Below, one piece after another: positions 1 to 12,920 of a stretch of DNA of 64,000 nt; position 1 is the first letter of the stretch, and each line of letters opens with the position of its first letter. Below the pieces are notes generated by a model, which was given only the letters and a program-made list of their open reading frames with translations, was not told the origin of the DNA and made no database searches. Source of the stretch: Selaginella moellendorffii (taxonomy: Eukaryota; Streptophyta; Lycopodiopsida; Selaginellales; Selaginellaceae). The translations under genes and the position numbers were made by a program. The stretch is taken from assembly GCF_000143415.4 (NCBI RefSeq), contig NW_003314276.1, positions 1,242,574 to 1,306,573 of the forward strand, read 5' to 3'.

Positions 1-2330
1 TTTATTCAGCCAAGTAAGTCTCTGTTTGGTGCTCCGGTCTTGCTTTTGAAAAAAGACGGTTCAATGCAGATGTTATTGACTACCGTGCCTTGAACAATAA
101 GATAGTGAAGGATAAGACGCTGATGCCGATGCCACATATGGATGATATTTTAGACAAGCTTGGTGAAGCACGAGTGTTTACCAAGATTGATCTGAGGAGT
201 GGATATCATTAGATTGCAATAGATGATGCATCTATTTCCAAGACAGCATTTAACACAAGCTTCAGGCATTTTAAGTTTATAATTATGCCAATTGGTTTGA
301 CAAATGCACCAACCACATTTATTTGGTTCATGACAAAGGTATTTAGGCGTTACCTTCATGAGTTTTTGGACATTTTCTTGGACAATATTCTTGTTTTCAG
401 TAAGAATATGGAGGAGCATAGGGTGCATTTATACAAAGTTCTTTTGTTACTCCATGATAATAAAATTTATGTGAAAAAGAGCAAATATGAATTTACAAAA
501 TCAAAGGTGGAATATCTAAGCCATATTGTGACATCTAAGGGTGTCAAGACGAATCCCAAGAAGGTGGCTGTGGTGGAGAATTGGCCTACACCAACTTCAG
601 TGGCTAAGTTATGCAACTTTCTTGGAATGGTTAGTAGTTACTACTGATGTTTCTAACATAAGTTTGCAAAGGTCTATCTATTCCTTTGATACGGTTGTTA
701 TGCAAGAACGTGCCATTCGAGTGAAAGAAGCTACAAGAGGAGAGTCTTGTGGTGCTGAAACCATTGTTGAGCGAGGCTCCAATACTTCACATTGCTGATC
801 CATTGAAACCTTACGTGGTGACATGCAATGCGAGTGGTTATGCACTGGGAGGAGTTCTCATGCAAGAGGGATAGCCTATTGCATATGAGAGTCGAACTTT
901 GAATCCCACAAAGCAACACTATTCCACATATGAGCAAAAGTTACTTTCTATTGTTCATGCTTTGCGGACATGGTGGCATTATCTTTATGGTGCAGTGTTT
1001 GTGGTGTTAATGGATCACAAACCATTTATGTATATTTTCACACAGAAGGATTTGAACACTAAACAAGCTCGTTGAATAATCAAACTCATAGAGTTTGGGG
1101 AGTTTCCTATTGAGCATCGTCCAGGAAAATCAAATGTGGTGGCAGATGCTTTATCTTGTGTTCATCATGTGATAACATTACAAACACAGTTTTGTCATTA
1201 TTTGAGTAAGGTGGTTAGTGAGGTTGGGCAGTTGGTTGCACATGCTCAAGCTCAGGATGCTGAGGTGGTCTCTTTGTGAGACTAGATAGACACCCCTTTC
1301 TCATTGGTGGATGGGATTCTCTACTACAATGGCCGTATATATTTGCCACGGGTGGATGCATTAATTACTCAAGTTTTATTCCACTATGATGATCGTCCAG
1401 AGGCCGGTCATTTTGGGGGGAAGAAGATGTATGAGTTGATTAAGTGTAATTTTTATTGGAAGAATATAAAGGCTAATATCCTCGAGTATTATAAATCATG
1501 TGAGCTCTATCAGTGGGTTAAGGTGCCACGGAAGAAGCTGGGGGGACTTTTGCAACCTTTACCTATTCCTCAGAGCCATTGGTGAAGTATCTCTATGGAT
1601 TTCATCACTTTTTTGCCATGCACACAAAGGTAAAAGGAGCAAGTATGGGTTATAATGAATCAGTTGACGAAGTATGTGCAATTGTTGGCTCTTCGAAAGA
1701 CTGTCACTGCCTCAAACTTAGCTACTGTCTACTTGGAGAAGGTTTTTCCTGATTTTGGTTTGCTAGAAGACATTATTAGTGATCAAGATTCAAAGTTCAC
1801 AAGTGGATTTTAGAAGAGCTTTGCAAAAGCTATGCAAGTGACTTTGAAACTCTCGAGTGGAAATCATCCTTAGATGGATGGGCAAACCAAACATGTGAAT
1901 TAGGTGGTGGAGGATATGCTACGAGGACAGTGGGATTTATATCTTCCATTGGTATAATTTACTTACAACAATAGCTAACATAATGGAACCAAGTTAAGTC
2001 TTTACTTTGCCATGTTTGGAAGGCATCCCCAAACAGCGGTGGAGTTGGGATTGCAATGGAATTTGTAGGTAGCTCAGGAGAGAGCGGAGAAGTTTCCTAA
2101 TGAGTATCGCCAATTCTGGGAATATAAGATGGGTGATTTTGTCTTTATGCGAGTGATCTTTCCGTCAAGTGAGTAGCAAAACACTTTGGTGCCTTTGCAG
2201 ACAAGGAAGAGTGATAAACTTTCCCATCGATATGCTGGTCCATATGAAGTGCTGGAGTGCATTGGTAAAGCGGCTTATCAAGTGCGGCTGCTAGCTGGGT
2301 TGAAAATTCATTTGGTATTTTATATTAGCT
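1..2330 (+). pseudogene. gypsy pol remnant: RT, RNase H, integrase
   Basis: The reverse transcriptase remnant occupies about 1-650. It includes the stretch MPIGLTNAPTTF, and the catalytic YxDD box is degraded to FLDN. The RNase H part (about 780-1250) includes a DHKPF-like box. The integrase zinc-binding part (1304-1585) keeps HYDDRPEAGHFGGKKMYEL. A decayed integrase core follows to about 2050, then a C-terminal part with no recognisable chromodomain. Stops and frame changes are scattered throughout; several are CAG-to-TAG type, for example near position 210 in the RT. It cannot encode a working enzyme. Confidence 0.85.
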
Positions 2331-2477
2331 AGTTGAAAGGTGTACTATCTCGGAGTGACAGGCCCAATGCCTCCTTGATGTATACGGCTGTGGAAGATGG
2401 ACCAAAAGGTTCCCTAGAAAGGGTGATCACCAGTACAACTCGTCCTTGGGACAAAGACTTTGTTGGGGGGAAAGAAT

Positions 2478-2692
2478 TGTCAGGCATCTTTGACCACGTA
2501 GTCAACGTCTGTCAAAGGGAGGCTCAATAGTATATTAAGGCATGTTAAGGTAAATAGGACTTAACATACCCTAGGGCTCATAGTAGAGCTTTTGAGGTGG
2601 CTTGGGGTGGTTGGGTGGTAAGGAACCTCAAGATGTGGTATAGCATAGTATAGAGTGATTAGATCTCTATTTTTTTATATCGGATTATAACA
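2478..2692 (+). repeat. 3' LTR of element A (short LTR, about 215 bp)
   Basis: It begins TGTCAGGC directly after a purine-rich tract and ends TTATAACA. It matches the LTRs at 15526-15740 and 35219-35451 along its length. Shared blocks include TTGACCACGTAGTCAAC, TAAGGCATGTTA and AGATCTCT. Confidence 0.88.
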
Positions 2693-4289
2693 GTAACATT
2701 TGCAAAGATGATCCTTGCGAGTAAGATAGTAGTGAACTAGCACCTCAAAAATAGCCAGGAGGCTAGGACCTTACAGGTCGTCAAATTAGCAAAGTTCAAA
2801 AAACTGGATGACTCGAGTGGAGTCAAGGAATGGTCCTAAAAGACTAGTGGAAGCAAGTTTGTTGTACCTTACGAAGTATGGGGAGGATCATTAAATCCAA
2901 ATATGATAACAGTGGGTATCTCATTGATGGCAAAACATGCCATATTAAAGTTGTAGGAAAGGTGCCCAGAAGAAAACAACTTTGGCACAGAGTTGTGTGA
3001 GAACACTAGTGTAGTGCTAACTAATAGTTGGCATGAGAAACAACTACTTTGGTCTTGGCAAAGACCTAGACACAAGTGAGAAGTGTCGTAAAGATATGCT
3101 TGTAAAGCCAATAGTTTGGAAACACCAAATGTGCCAAAGTGTGATGCCTTGAGGTCAAGTTAGTGGGTTTATGAGAACCCTTGCCAAAAGAACCCCAATG
3201 GAAATAGGAATAATATAGCCTAAATTGGGATTAGAGTCTGGTGACCCAAATAATGATGGAGGTGTAGAAGCATCAACAATGAGTTGTAGGAAAGCAAAAA
3301 GTGCAAAATAATTGATTGAATTGGTAAAAGTTAACTACCTAAGACTTTTTATTAGGATAAGGAAGTTAGATGCACCCTTCCGAGGGATAAATTACTTATG
3401 TTGAAATATAATAAGTTAATGTCGTAAAGGGAAATGCTCATTGTCAAAGAAAGTCATCATTAGAACATCTAAACACTCTAAAATACCAGGGAGTGGTGTT
3501 TGGTATCATGAGGGCATTAAATATGGCCCAAGGGACTAAATCCCTAACAAATAATAGATAGAAGGTGTTATCTAATGTCTAAAGTTGCAAAAATGGGAGA
3601 AATCTATTTATCCAAATTGGATAAAGCAAAAAAGGGAATTTGGCATGGCTAAAAATAGGCATAAAGAGGCCCATGTGTAACAACGTTAATTTTGTGTGTA
3701 GGATTACATAGTGAATATATCCAAATTGAAAACCCACTCCCTAAGTTATTGAGTAGGTTCATCCCCAAAAATACTTACTAAGGCATGGTAGAAAATGCAA
3801 AATTACCTTTTTAGATAGGAGGAGGATAACTAAAGGGAAGGCATAAGGCTAAAAATCAAGTAATAAAGGGATAAAATTGAACCATATGAATTGAAGGGCA
3901 TAACTAGGGTGTTTATGTAAGTTAGGAATAAAGAATCAAGTGGGTGCTCGAACGTGTTGCTATTAACAACTGTAATGCCATGAAGAGTTTAAAGTATGGA
4001 ATTATCTATGTTAGACCATATGATAATTAGAAAGTTTACAAAAGGAAAAGCATTAGCAAACTAAGGGACAAAGTTCCTTTAAAATTCCCAAAGACAATTT
4101 TAGGTAACTTAGTATCTAGAAAAACAAGTGTAAATGGTTCATAAAATATACGAAATCAGTGTGGTGTAGCAGAAGTGTGGTCTTGAAGCTTGCCATGAGG
4201 CAAGGCTATCAAGGTTGAGGAAGTAGTCCCTGAGTCTTCAAAGAGATGGCTTTGAACAAAAGTCGATGATTAACGACTTTCACGCTTAT
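2693..4289 (+). mobile_element. element F' part 1 (noncoding LTR-element interior, no LTRs seen)
   Basis: This stretch is the reverse complement of the interior of element F (about 42600-44190) at moderate identity. Examples are the shared runs GGCATGAGAAACAAC, CAAATGTGCCAAAG and CTTGAAGCTTGCCATGAGG. No protein domain is visible in any frame. It is cut on the left by element A and on the right by D, and it resumes at 11432. It is an older, decayed copy of the F family, in which F reads on the minus strand and this copy on the plus strand. Confidence 0.75.
4285..4289. repeat. target-site duplication CTTAT, left copy (element D)
   Basis: CTTAT directly precedes the LTR end TGTAGCGC. The same five bases follow the other end of D at 11432-11436. 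Element F shows the uninterrupted site (cacgcttatg, read on its minus strand), confirming the insertion point. Confidence 0.85.
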
Positions 4290-5422
4290 TGTAGCGCATG
4301 TGGTTTTGACCCTTTATCCTATGGTGATCTACCATAGGATAACACCACAAAGCAGAACCTAAACCCTCTTTGTGCCACGTGACAGATGCCACCTGTCCAT
4401 GCCATGTGTCCATAGGAACCCGAGGTTCAGGGCCTTGGGCCACTGAACGAAGGAACAGTGCCAAACTCCCAAGCGTGGAGCCAAGGAGTGATGGAACCAG
4501 ACCACGGAGCAACTCCCAAGCATTTAGCCCAAGGAGCAAAGGGACAGAAGCCCGAAGCGACTTGGAACAGTCCTAGAGCAACTAGTATCCTAATGCCAGG
4601 ATCAACACGCAAAACGGAGCCAAATGGAGTCTGGCACTATTTCGGCATACCAGTGGCCTAAGGTGAGGATATGGGTACTCCACCAGCTAGCATGGAATGG
4701 AACTTAGGCTTAGACCCAAGCCGAATGCAGAACAAGGACAAGCACGCAAGCGGGAGCTAGACTATGCCTCAGGTTGGTCGGCCATGCCCGACCTACCCAC
4801 TATCCCTACTATACATTTGGAACCCCCCATAGCCCCCCCCCCCCCTTGAGGAACACACGCTTTGGGCTTTCACCCCAAGCCTCCCTTAGTACCAGAAGTT
4901 AGTCTCTGGGACAAGCTCAAAACTTACTAAATATGGAATGTCCTTAGATTATGAATTTGGACATGGGACGAACACCATTGTGTTCGGGCCGATCTCTACA
5001 TTCCGTAGATATGCCAAATGAGCAAATCTAGACACTTTCCAGAAATAGCATTTGGGACCAAAATGAGACTAACACAAAGGGCATGATAGCGAGGGTGTTT
5101 GGCAGACACGGTAAGCTATCATATAGCGAATATTGAGGGACCAAGCTCAATATCACGGGGGTTCCCAACACTAGCAAGTGCAAGTCAACGAATGAGTTTC
5201 TCTAACCAGGTCAAGTATGCTTGACTAATAGCACTTAGGAATTCCGTCCTTATGCCCATCTAGTCAAGTGCACACGCGAGGACCAGTTTCTCAACTAGCT
5301 TAGGCGGAGACTAATAACGGGTCCAGCAATACCAACCTCCTGCCATTGTGGCAGTAAGGTAAGAGTGTCCGTAAGGACTAGCCGACAAGTAACTTTCGAT
5401 ACCTGAAGTCACATTCACGACA
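4290..5422 (-). repeat. 3' LTR of element D
   Basis: It is 1133 bp long and very similar to 10299-11431. It contains a poly-C tract near 4838-4850 and a 12-bp inverted repeat at 4314-4342 next to the U5 end. Only one intact CACGTG box remains where E has up to four. Confidence 0.9.
4314..4342 (-). other. conserved U5 hairpin, 12-bp stem and 5-base loop
   Basis: TTATCCTATGGT and ACCATAGGATAA are perfect inverted repeats around GATCT. In element orientation the hairpin lies about 25 bases before the primer-binding site. It is conserved in the other D/E-family LTRs at 10323-10351, about 19633-19661 (one mismatch) and about 25769-25797. Confidence 0.7.
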
Positions 5423-5849
5423 CTTATGTATAAAATCATATTACGCTAATCAGATGACTTGTTAAGCGAGATTAGCAAGTTGGAGGGAACAAAGTTGAAA
5501 GTGTTGACTTCAAAAAGGGGTGGCCCATAGGGCCAAGCATGGAGGAGTTCATGCATGATCACAGACTTGTCAAGTGAAAGGACTTAGCAGTTTGAACGAA
5601 TAAGTTCTTGAGTTATGATCCATAATACAGTTTAAGTATAAGTTGGTGTACCAGTGTGGGGAGTCACACCAGACATCTTGGGTGATGCTGTCCATATATG
5701 CATATATAGAGGTTGGGTTCGAGTCCCAACCCTTTAGTGCTTGGGTTTGAGTCCTAACTCATTAGGGCGTGGCAATAGTTTAGAATATGAGGACACTTAT
5801 TTTTCGGTGGTCATAGACTCTTAGTGAGGAGACTGGCTTGGGCACACCA
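5423..5849. repeat. duplicate of D's right-hand host flank, placed inside D
   Basis: These 427 bases repeat 11432-11858 at roughly 98% identity, including the CTTAT duplication and about 420 bp of F' sequence. They occupy the place where the polypurine tract and 3' untranslated segment of the element should be (compare 20739-21283 in E). The copy ends at GGGCACACCA, after which about 11 bases of unclear origin lead into normal D interior. Confidence 0.85.
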
Positions 5850-5859
5850 GCACTTGGGC

Positions 5860-8800
5860 TTGGACAATATCAAAGTCATAGACAATGATATCTGAGAGAC
5901 TAAATTATCAGTAAATATAGCTTAGATTAGAATACAAAAGTATTCCAAATAAGTTATCATCTGATAAACTAGTATTACAGTATAGAAACCACCAAGATCA
6001 CTATAATTGGTAAACATAGGAATCACCATCCAACAAAATTCAATAGCAAATAGATCATCAAAGAAACTCAATGATGAAACTTAACTATCGAAAATGGCAG
6101 ATAGTATGCCAAACAACTCACAAAACACAACTCAAAGAACACAAAGTATTATTGAGTAACAAGCACAATGCTCGCGAATGTATCACCCGAAGGAAATAAT
6201 ATCCTAATCTATGAGAACTAACTCGAGCAATAATCAACAGAACAAAATAAATGTTGCAAAGCAAACAAATGCTTGTTCATATTAACCATTGCACTAGCCA
6301 ATCCGAATAGATCCCAGCCAACAACACTAAGGAACTCAAGTTGCCTAAGCAAGTGTCAGCAACATCCTACTAATGTCTCAAACCCAAGAGACCAATCCAG
6401 AGCAAACCACAAACAACTTGTGGTATTGCAAAAAGCCATAAGCTATCAAAGAGAACAACTAACCATCATGAAAGATCATTAATCATGCCATCAATAAAAG
6501 ATATGCAGAATCATCGTCTTAGAAGGAATCCACCATCCCGAAGAATAATAAATCAATCTAGATCAACAATAATCAAGCAAAAACCTCGTACAAGGATAAT
6601 CAATTATCCTAGATGATAGTCAATCATCACCAATAATTGTTAAATGCAAATACTAACTTGTACATCGAAGCTAAAAAGCCAAAAATGCCTTCCCCCCAAC
6701 AACTTCTAACAAATGGAACAATGAGCATAATAAACTCAAAGGACCAAAAGTTCGAAGAAGCCTATAGCCAAGTCTTGCCTAACAATGATCACAAGTCTCG
6801 CACGAACTAAATTCAATGCTAAAGAAGAAATCATGGTAGAACCACAATATCCCTTTCAATACATCCATAAGCTAACTTTATAATGCGAAAGCTAATGAAG
6901 AGCATGTCTGCATCAATCCAAAAGCCAAACATAACAAAGTTATGCTCAATAAGTGATCATCTAATCGATCTTCCATGAATCCATCTATAGCAAGACATAG
7001 CTCACATCGTAACAAGCACAAGGGGAATCATCAATTATCAATATATTTCAATTCAAACCCAATAAGGATTCAAACTTTCTAATATTGATCACTAACTCTT
7101 TCGCTTGTAAAGTTAGCATAGTCCACGACTGAATCACTTTTCAAGGACAAGCTTAAAGCTCAACCCTTACTAAACAAACTCATCGAGAACACAACTAACT
7201 CAACTTGCCACTCAGTTCATTTGAACGTCAATACAATTGCTAACTAGCAAATGCATGAATGCCAACAACACAAAGCTAAAGCCAAATCATCAACACTTTT
7301 CATCAAGACTAATGAAACTCAATATCAATCCTAAGGAAAGACATTTCATTTCACTCAAGTCTCAATATCAACAATATCAATGACAAGGCATCACTTCAAT
7401 GCCATCAACACCAGGACAAAGCTAGAAGAAAGCAAGAGTGAATCACCACTCGGAGCTTTCTAGCAACCAAGCTAACCAAAGTTGAAGATACTATACTTAG
7501 TATCCGAGACCAATCCTTCAGCAAAACTCAGTGACAGATAACACATCATCAAGGAGTGAATCACCACATTCAAGACTCAATGAAATCCAACACTATAGAC
7601 CATAATGATATCGACAAAAGAATTGATATGCCAACATGGAAAAAACCATGCCAACCTAATAACACGATCCTCCGCAACACCATCTAGTAAAGCAAGCCCA
7701 TCACCGCTAAATCATCATCGAGCAAAGCAAGTGTCAAAAGTCCTTGACGAAGTCTACAAGTAATCACTAGTCACAAAGCAACTAACAATCACTCCTCAAC
7801 TTGCCTTCACAAGACCCAAACACCAACTCTTGTCATCAAGTTATATACTTGCCCAATATGAACGTGATACCCCAGGTACGAGATAAAAGTTCATAGACAA
7901 GCACAAACTAAATGACCACTCGAATCCAACTCAACCGCAATAAGCTCACTAAAACATTTAGCCACTAGCTCTGAGCATGCCTTTGAAGAGGCTAGCTATA
8001 CAATCAACACTCAGTCGAAACTAAAATGAAAACCATAAGATGGACTCATATCGGTACACAACCTCCTTATAGACAAAGCTATAGTATGGGTACCAACATC
8101 TCAACCTCAAACAACTAAGTTGGACATCACCATCCTTAGCCAAGGCGTAGGGCCACCAAGACCAAGTCAAGATCAGTGAGAGCTCACTACTCTCATAGAG
8201 TCTTAACAAAATGCAAGGTGCAACCTGCCACCAAGCATAATGCTACAAAAAAAAGGCACAAGAGTCACCCTTCTTAGAAAAGTGCAACGGCCATTTTTCT
8301 ACACCAACTCTAGACTCTATTCAACTCAATTGCTTTAACCACAAAAGTCAATATCCTTTTCAGGCCGCATCATACAAACTACCCACTAAGGTTTAGGCTA
8401 ACCAAAGTCAACTCCAACCCCTTCACTAGTTTGTATTGGCTTACGAAAATGGAATGGTTTTTGGCAAAGTGATCAATGGATCAGCCATTGAAAAAGCCTA
8501 AGAAAATTTGTGGAAAATTTTCCATCATAGAGAAAGAATGACTCTCAGTCCAGGAATGCAAACTTTCAAGACTCAACCAACTTCTGCCTACCTACTACTT
8601 CACATAAGTTCACCTCAACACAAATTCTCATGATCTAACAATACGTCTAAGCATCAAACATCTTTGCCCATCTAATCGATATCCAACACTGACACCCGCA
8701 AAGAGCAAAATGAACATCTAAAGCTTGATCACGAAGACCACATCGTCGGATATCCATATTGCACTAACACTCTTCTTCAACCACCTTCAAGATCCAATGT

Positions 8801-10285
8801 GAAGCCAAAACACTAACAAGAAAAATGACATGGAAAATCAAGCTCTAAGGAAAATTCCTCATCACTCGAATCAACAATGCCACTTCCACTAACACAAGTG
8901 CTAGTGATGTCAATGTGTCAACCTTACACCTTCTCCATCCAATAATCTACTCCAAGTGCTAACGAATCAACAGATGAGCTATAGCAAATGAATGCTACAA
9001 CCCATTCCCAACACCTTATAGGCAAACCCTCAAGGAAACAAGGTACCAACTTAAGCTTAGCATAATGGACCACCATTGAGAATCCAGTCAAAGCTACTAC
9101 AATGCTACTTCGTGCAAGTAGACTAGCTTCTCCATCAACCACTTTGGGGGTTGATCATCGTTTATCTAAGTAACTTCGTAAACACATTGTTTACTATCAC
9201 ATGGATATGATATATAATCACAATGACTTGATCATCAATCGAGCAACACTACGAGCATCACCCATGTCACTACTACAAAGGTTTACGTAAATATCAAGTG
9301 TCAACTCAATTCAATAAAATGTAACATAAATGCCACACTCCACTGATAGAAATTTATAACACCAAATACCACCAACTTTTGTTCACAACACAGATAAGCT
9401 CATGCCACTCTCTTTCTGACCAAACTCAAAACTAATCCAACACCAAGCTACTCAAGGAGCAATAGCAAGGTTCCCCGGAAAAGAATTGAGCATTGCAACC
9501 CAAGTCTTCCAATAGCAAGCTTAGACAAAATGGTATAGCACTTCACCACTATCCATCCCACAACTCACCATTGTAAGACCACCATCTCCAACATGCATCT
9601 AGATAGGGACTCTTGATTGCATGATGTGAATACAAGCAATGAGTTAACACCAAGCTACTGCGAATCATTTCTCCAAAAAAGAAGATGATTTACGTATTTG
9701 ATCCTCCATCCCCGATGACTCTCTTTTCGGTCTCATCTTTGACCAAACCTCAAGCTTGCTTTCGCACTGCCTTCAGTTCAATCGAAGAAAAGTTTATGAG
9801 AGAGCACGGCCATGATTACTTGAACCAATAGATTAATCCCTATAGTCTTGATTGATCCACTTATAATCATGCCTAGGAAAGATCCACTAGTGCCGTGCTA
9901 AACAGCTACGGACCAGCCTATTTGCCACTCATAGCAAACTCAGGGAAAGTTTACTTTCACCCACGGTACATGGAACAACTCATGGAACCACCGATAGACT
10001 AACATTAATCCTGCCAACTCAAAGTGTAACCTCGAGTTGCTAATGTGCCTCACTCACGAGCTCAAGCTTAAACTCGTGCTACCGGAACAACTCAAATCCA
10101 TCCTATGAGCCCAAGCGCAAGCTCACATCATAAGGTACAATAAGGTAACAATATCCATACCCAAGGAACCAATTGCAAAGCCTTTGCACCCAAATGTGTA
10201 CCCACTCGGATCATCGTTTTCATCTCTGCGTATGCAACAAGACTAGTTGCCCAATCTCATTGAATAGTACTTGCTGAGACTCATC
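5860..10285 (-). other. noncoding interior of element D
   Basis: About 4.4 kb align base for base with the interior of E (about 21282-25731) at an estimated 90% identity. Both strands have only short reading frames, none with a recognisable domain. Conservation between two separate insertions shows that this is the family's normal internal sequence rather than random decay. Confidence 0.8.
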
Positions 10286-10298
10286 CTCTGATACCAAA
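10286..10298 (-). promoter_or_regulatory. primer-binding site of element D
   Basis: On the minus strand the 13 bases after the LTR read TTTGGTATCAGAG, the usual plant retrotransposon site complementary to the 3' end of initiator methionine tRNA. Confidence 0.85.
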
Positions 10299-11431
10299 TG
10301 TAGCGCATGTGGTTTTGACCCTTTATCCTATGGTGATCTACCATAGGATAACACCACAAAGCGGAACCTAAACCCTCTTTGTGCCACGTGACAGATGCCA
10401 CATGTCACATGCCACGTGTCTATAGGAACCCGAGGTTCAGGGCCTTGGGCCACTGAACGAAGGAACAGTGCCAAACTCCCAAGCTGGAGCCAAGGAGTGA
10501 TGGAACTGAACCACGGAGCAACTCCCAAGCATTTAGCCCAAGGAGCAAAGGGACAGAAGCCCGAAGCGACTTGGAACAGTCCTAGAGCAACCAGTATTCT
10601 AATGCCAGGACCAACACGCAAAACAGAGCCAAATGGAGTCTGGCACTATTTCGGCATACTGGTGGCCTAACGTGAGGATATAGGTACTCCACCAGCTAGC
10701 ATGGAATGGAACTTAGGCTTAGACCCAAGCTGGACGCAGAACAAGGACAGACACGCAAGCGGGAGCTAGACTATGCCTCAGGTTGGTCAGCCATACCCGA
10801 CCTACCCACTATCCCTACTATACATTTGGAACCCCCCATAGCCCCCCCCCCCCCTTGAGGAACACACGCTTTGGGCTTTCACCCCAAGCCTCCCTTAGTA
10901 CCAGAAGTTAGTCTCTGGGACAAGCTCAAAACTTACTAAATATGGAATGTCCTTAGATTATGAATTTGGACATGGGACGAACACCATTGTGTTCGGGCCG
11001 ATCTCTACATTCCGTAGATATGCCAAATGAGCAAATCTAGACACTTTCCAGAAATAGCATTTGGGACCGAAATGAGACTAACACAAAGGGCATGATAGTG
11101 AGGGTGTTTGGCAGACATGGTAAGTTATCATATAGCGAATATTGAGGGACCAAGCTCAATATCGCGGGGGTTCCCAACACTAGCAAGTGCAAGTCAACGA
11201 ATGAGTTTCTCTAACCAGGTCAAGTATGCTTGACTAATAACACTTAGGAATTCCGTCCTTATGCCCATCTGGTCAAGTGCACACGCGAGGACCAGTTTCT
11301 CAACTAGCTTAGGCGGAGACTAATAACGGGTCCAGCAATACCGACCTCCTGCCATCGTGGCAGTAAGGTAAGAGTGTCCGTAAGGACTGGCCGACAAGTA
11401 ACTTTCGATACCTGAAGTCACATTCGCGACA
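10299..11431 (-). repeat. 5' LTR of element D
   Basis: It is 1133 bp, the same length as its partner at 4290-5422, with scattered C/T and G/A differences. The end GCGACA is followed by the CTTAT target duplication. Confidence 0.9.
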
Positions 11432-12920
11432 CTTATGTATAAAATCATATTACGCTAATCAGATGACTTGTTAAGCGAGATTAGCAAGTTGGAGGGAACA
11501 AAGTTGAAAGTGTTGACTTCAAAAAGGGGTGGCCCATAGGGCCAAGCATGGAGGAGTTCATGCATGATCACAGACTTGTCAAGTGAAAGGACTTAGCAGT
11601 TTGAACAAATAAGTTCTTGAGTTATGATCCATAACACAGTTTAGGTATAAGTTGGTGTACCAGTGTGGAGAGTCACACTAGACATCCTGGGTGATGCTGT
11701 CCATATATGCATATATAGAGGTTGGGTTCGAGTCCCAACCCTTTAGTGCTTGGGTTTGAATCCTAACTCATTAGGGCATGGCAATAGTTTAGAATATGAG
11801 GACACTTATTTTTCGATGGTCATAGACTCTTAGTGAGGAGACTGGCTTGGGCACACCACCAAGCAGGGGATGCCCTAGAGTTGTGATAAACAATTAGATT
11901 ACTTAGTGTGAAAGCTCAGCATAATTAACTTGAATACTTTGGTGCAAGTGGCACCAAAGATGTGGTGAATGAGATGGGGACACCCAATCTCAATTGCTAT
12001 GGACCCTTGGCCGGAAAGGCTGGCTTGGGCACACCGCCAAGTAAGGGGGATGCCTCTAGGATCATGGTAAACAAGTTAAGGGTTTGGAAGACTTAGTACT
12101 TATTAGCAAATTTGTTAAGGTGTCAAAGTTACATCAATAGGTGATTTTATAGCTAAAACAAAGACAAAGTCCTTGTGAGGTTGAGGAATAAAGTTCTTAG
12201 TTTAAAGTGTTGATTTGAACTATTGATAATGGTATGACTTCGTCGAAGTGACCAAGTGGGAAAGATACCTAAAGGAAATGAACTACAACAATGCAATGGT
12301 ATTACGAGCTTAAGAAAGGGATTTATGGGTAGGTTGCTAGGTTAAGCCGTGCATAGAGCACATAATAGAAAATGCTAAAACGACCTACTAAGGGTGAACA
12401 CCCCTTGAACTTAGTAAAGTAGAGCTTTTGCTATGGAACGAAAAGGATATCTCAAGGATGGAGGTAGTGATCTTATGTTGCTTGGTGCAACAATCAATGG
12501 ATATAAACAAAATACTAGTGGCCAAATTTGGGCCATGCAAGTCATTGGAAGAAATCTAAATAATAAAGTTGAGTAAGGAACAATTAGGTGTTGAATGCTA
12601 ATGCATCATGGGAAAGAGAATTTTTCAAGGATGGATTTCCAAATGCTCCAACTTAGCAAAGGTGAAAGCTCGAGAGGAAAGAGCGGCAAGGTAGCCAAAT
12701 GATAGGGCCATGGATAGCCCTAGCACAAATTATGGAAAAATGAAACTTAATGCCTAAAGTGGCACAAAATAGGAGAGTGGATGATGGTGCCCTCAAGTAA
12801 AGAACTTCTTGAAATGGGGAAATGGAGTTTGCACAACACATGCAATACAAAGTGTCAGAAACATGTAGGAAATTGACTTTGAGACATCAAAATTAAAAGT
12901 TCCAAGGTGTGATAGTTATG
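11432..12920 (+). mobile_element. element F' part 2
   Basis: This continues F' after D. It is the reverse complement of F sequence around 40320-42480, minus Cassandra. It carries two copies of a GGCTTGGGCACACC motif (about 11843 and 12021). The empty Cassandra site is at about 12017, where F has the insertion. Similarity to F fades near 12920 and no LTR is seen at that end. No coding potential is visible. Confidence 0.75.

Larger units (their letters stand above)
1..2692 (+). mobile_element. Ty3/gypsy element A, 3' part (pol remnant plus 3' LTR)
   Basis: This is the 3' portion of a decayed gypsy retrotransposon that runs off the left edge of the window. Reverse transcriptase, RNase H and integrase remnants follow in canonical gypsy order. 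A purine tract (about 2463-2477, GGGGGGAAAGAAT) and an LTR (2478-2692) close it. Sequence right of 2692 matches the interior of element F, so A inserted into F'. The family is the same as B/C at 15526-35451. A retains the reverse transcriptase that B/C has lost, and it shows the uninterrupted sequence at the point where G entered B/C. Confidence 0.9.
4290..11431 (-). mobile_element. element D: large noncoding LTR retrotransposon (LARD-like)
   Basis: Two 1133-bp LTRs (4290-5422 and 10299-11431) flank an interior of about 4.9 kb with no recognisable gag or pol. In element orientation (minus) the LTR runs TGTCGCGAATG to GCGCTACA. It is followed by a primer-binding site, TTTGGTATCAGAG, complementary to the initiator methionine tRNA 3' end. 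A CTTAT duplication flanks the element. The interior is collinear with that of E (19609-26891) but lacks about 545 bp next to the left LTR. A second copy of host flank sits there instead (5423-5849). Confidence 0.9.

Noticed and set aside
4270-4661. Short proteins on both strands at the start of D/E LTRs (also near 10395, 19680, 25774)
   Set aside because: The same frames recur because the LTRs are repeated copies. They are not preserved between copies beyond DNA identity and match no domain.
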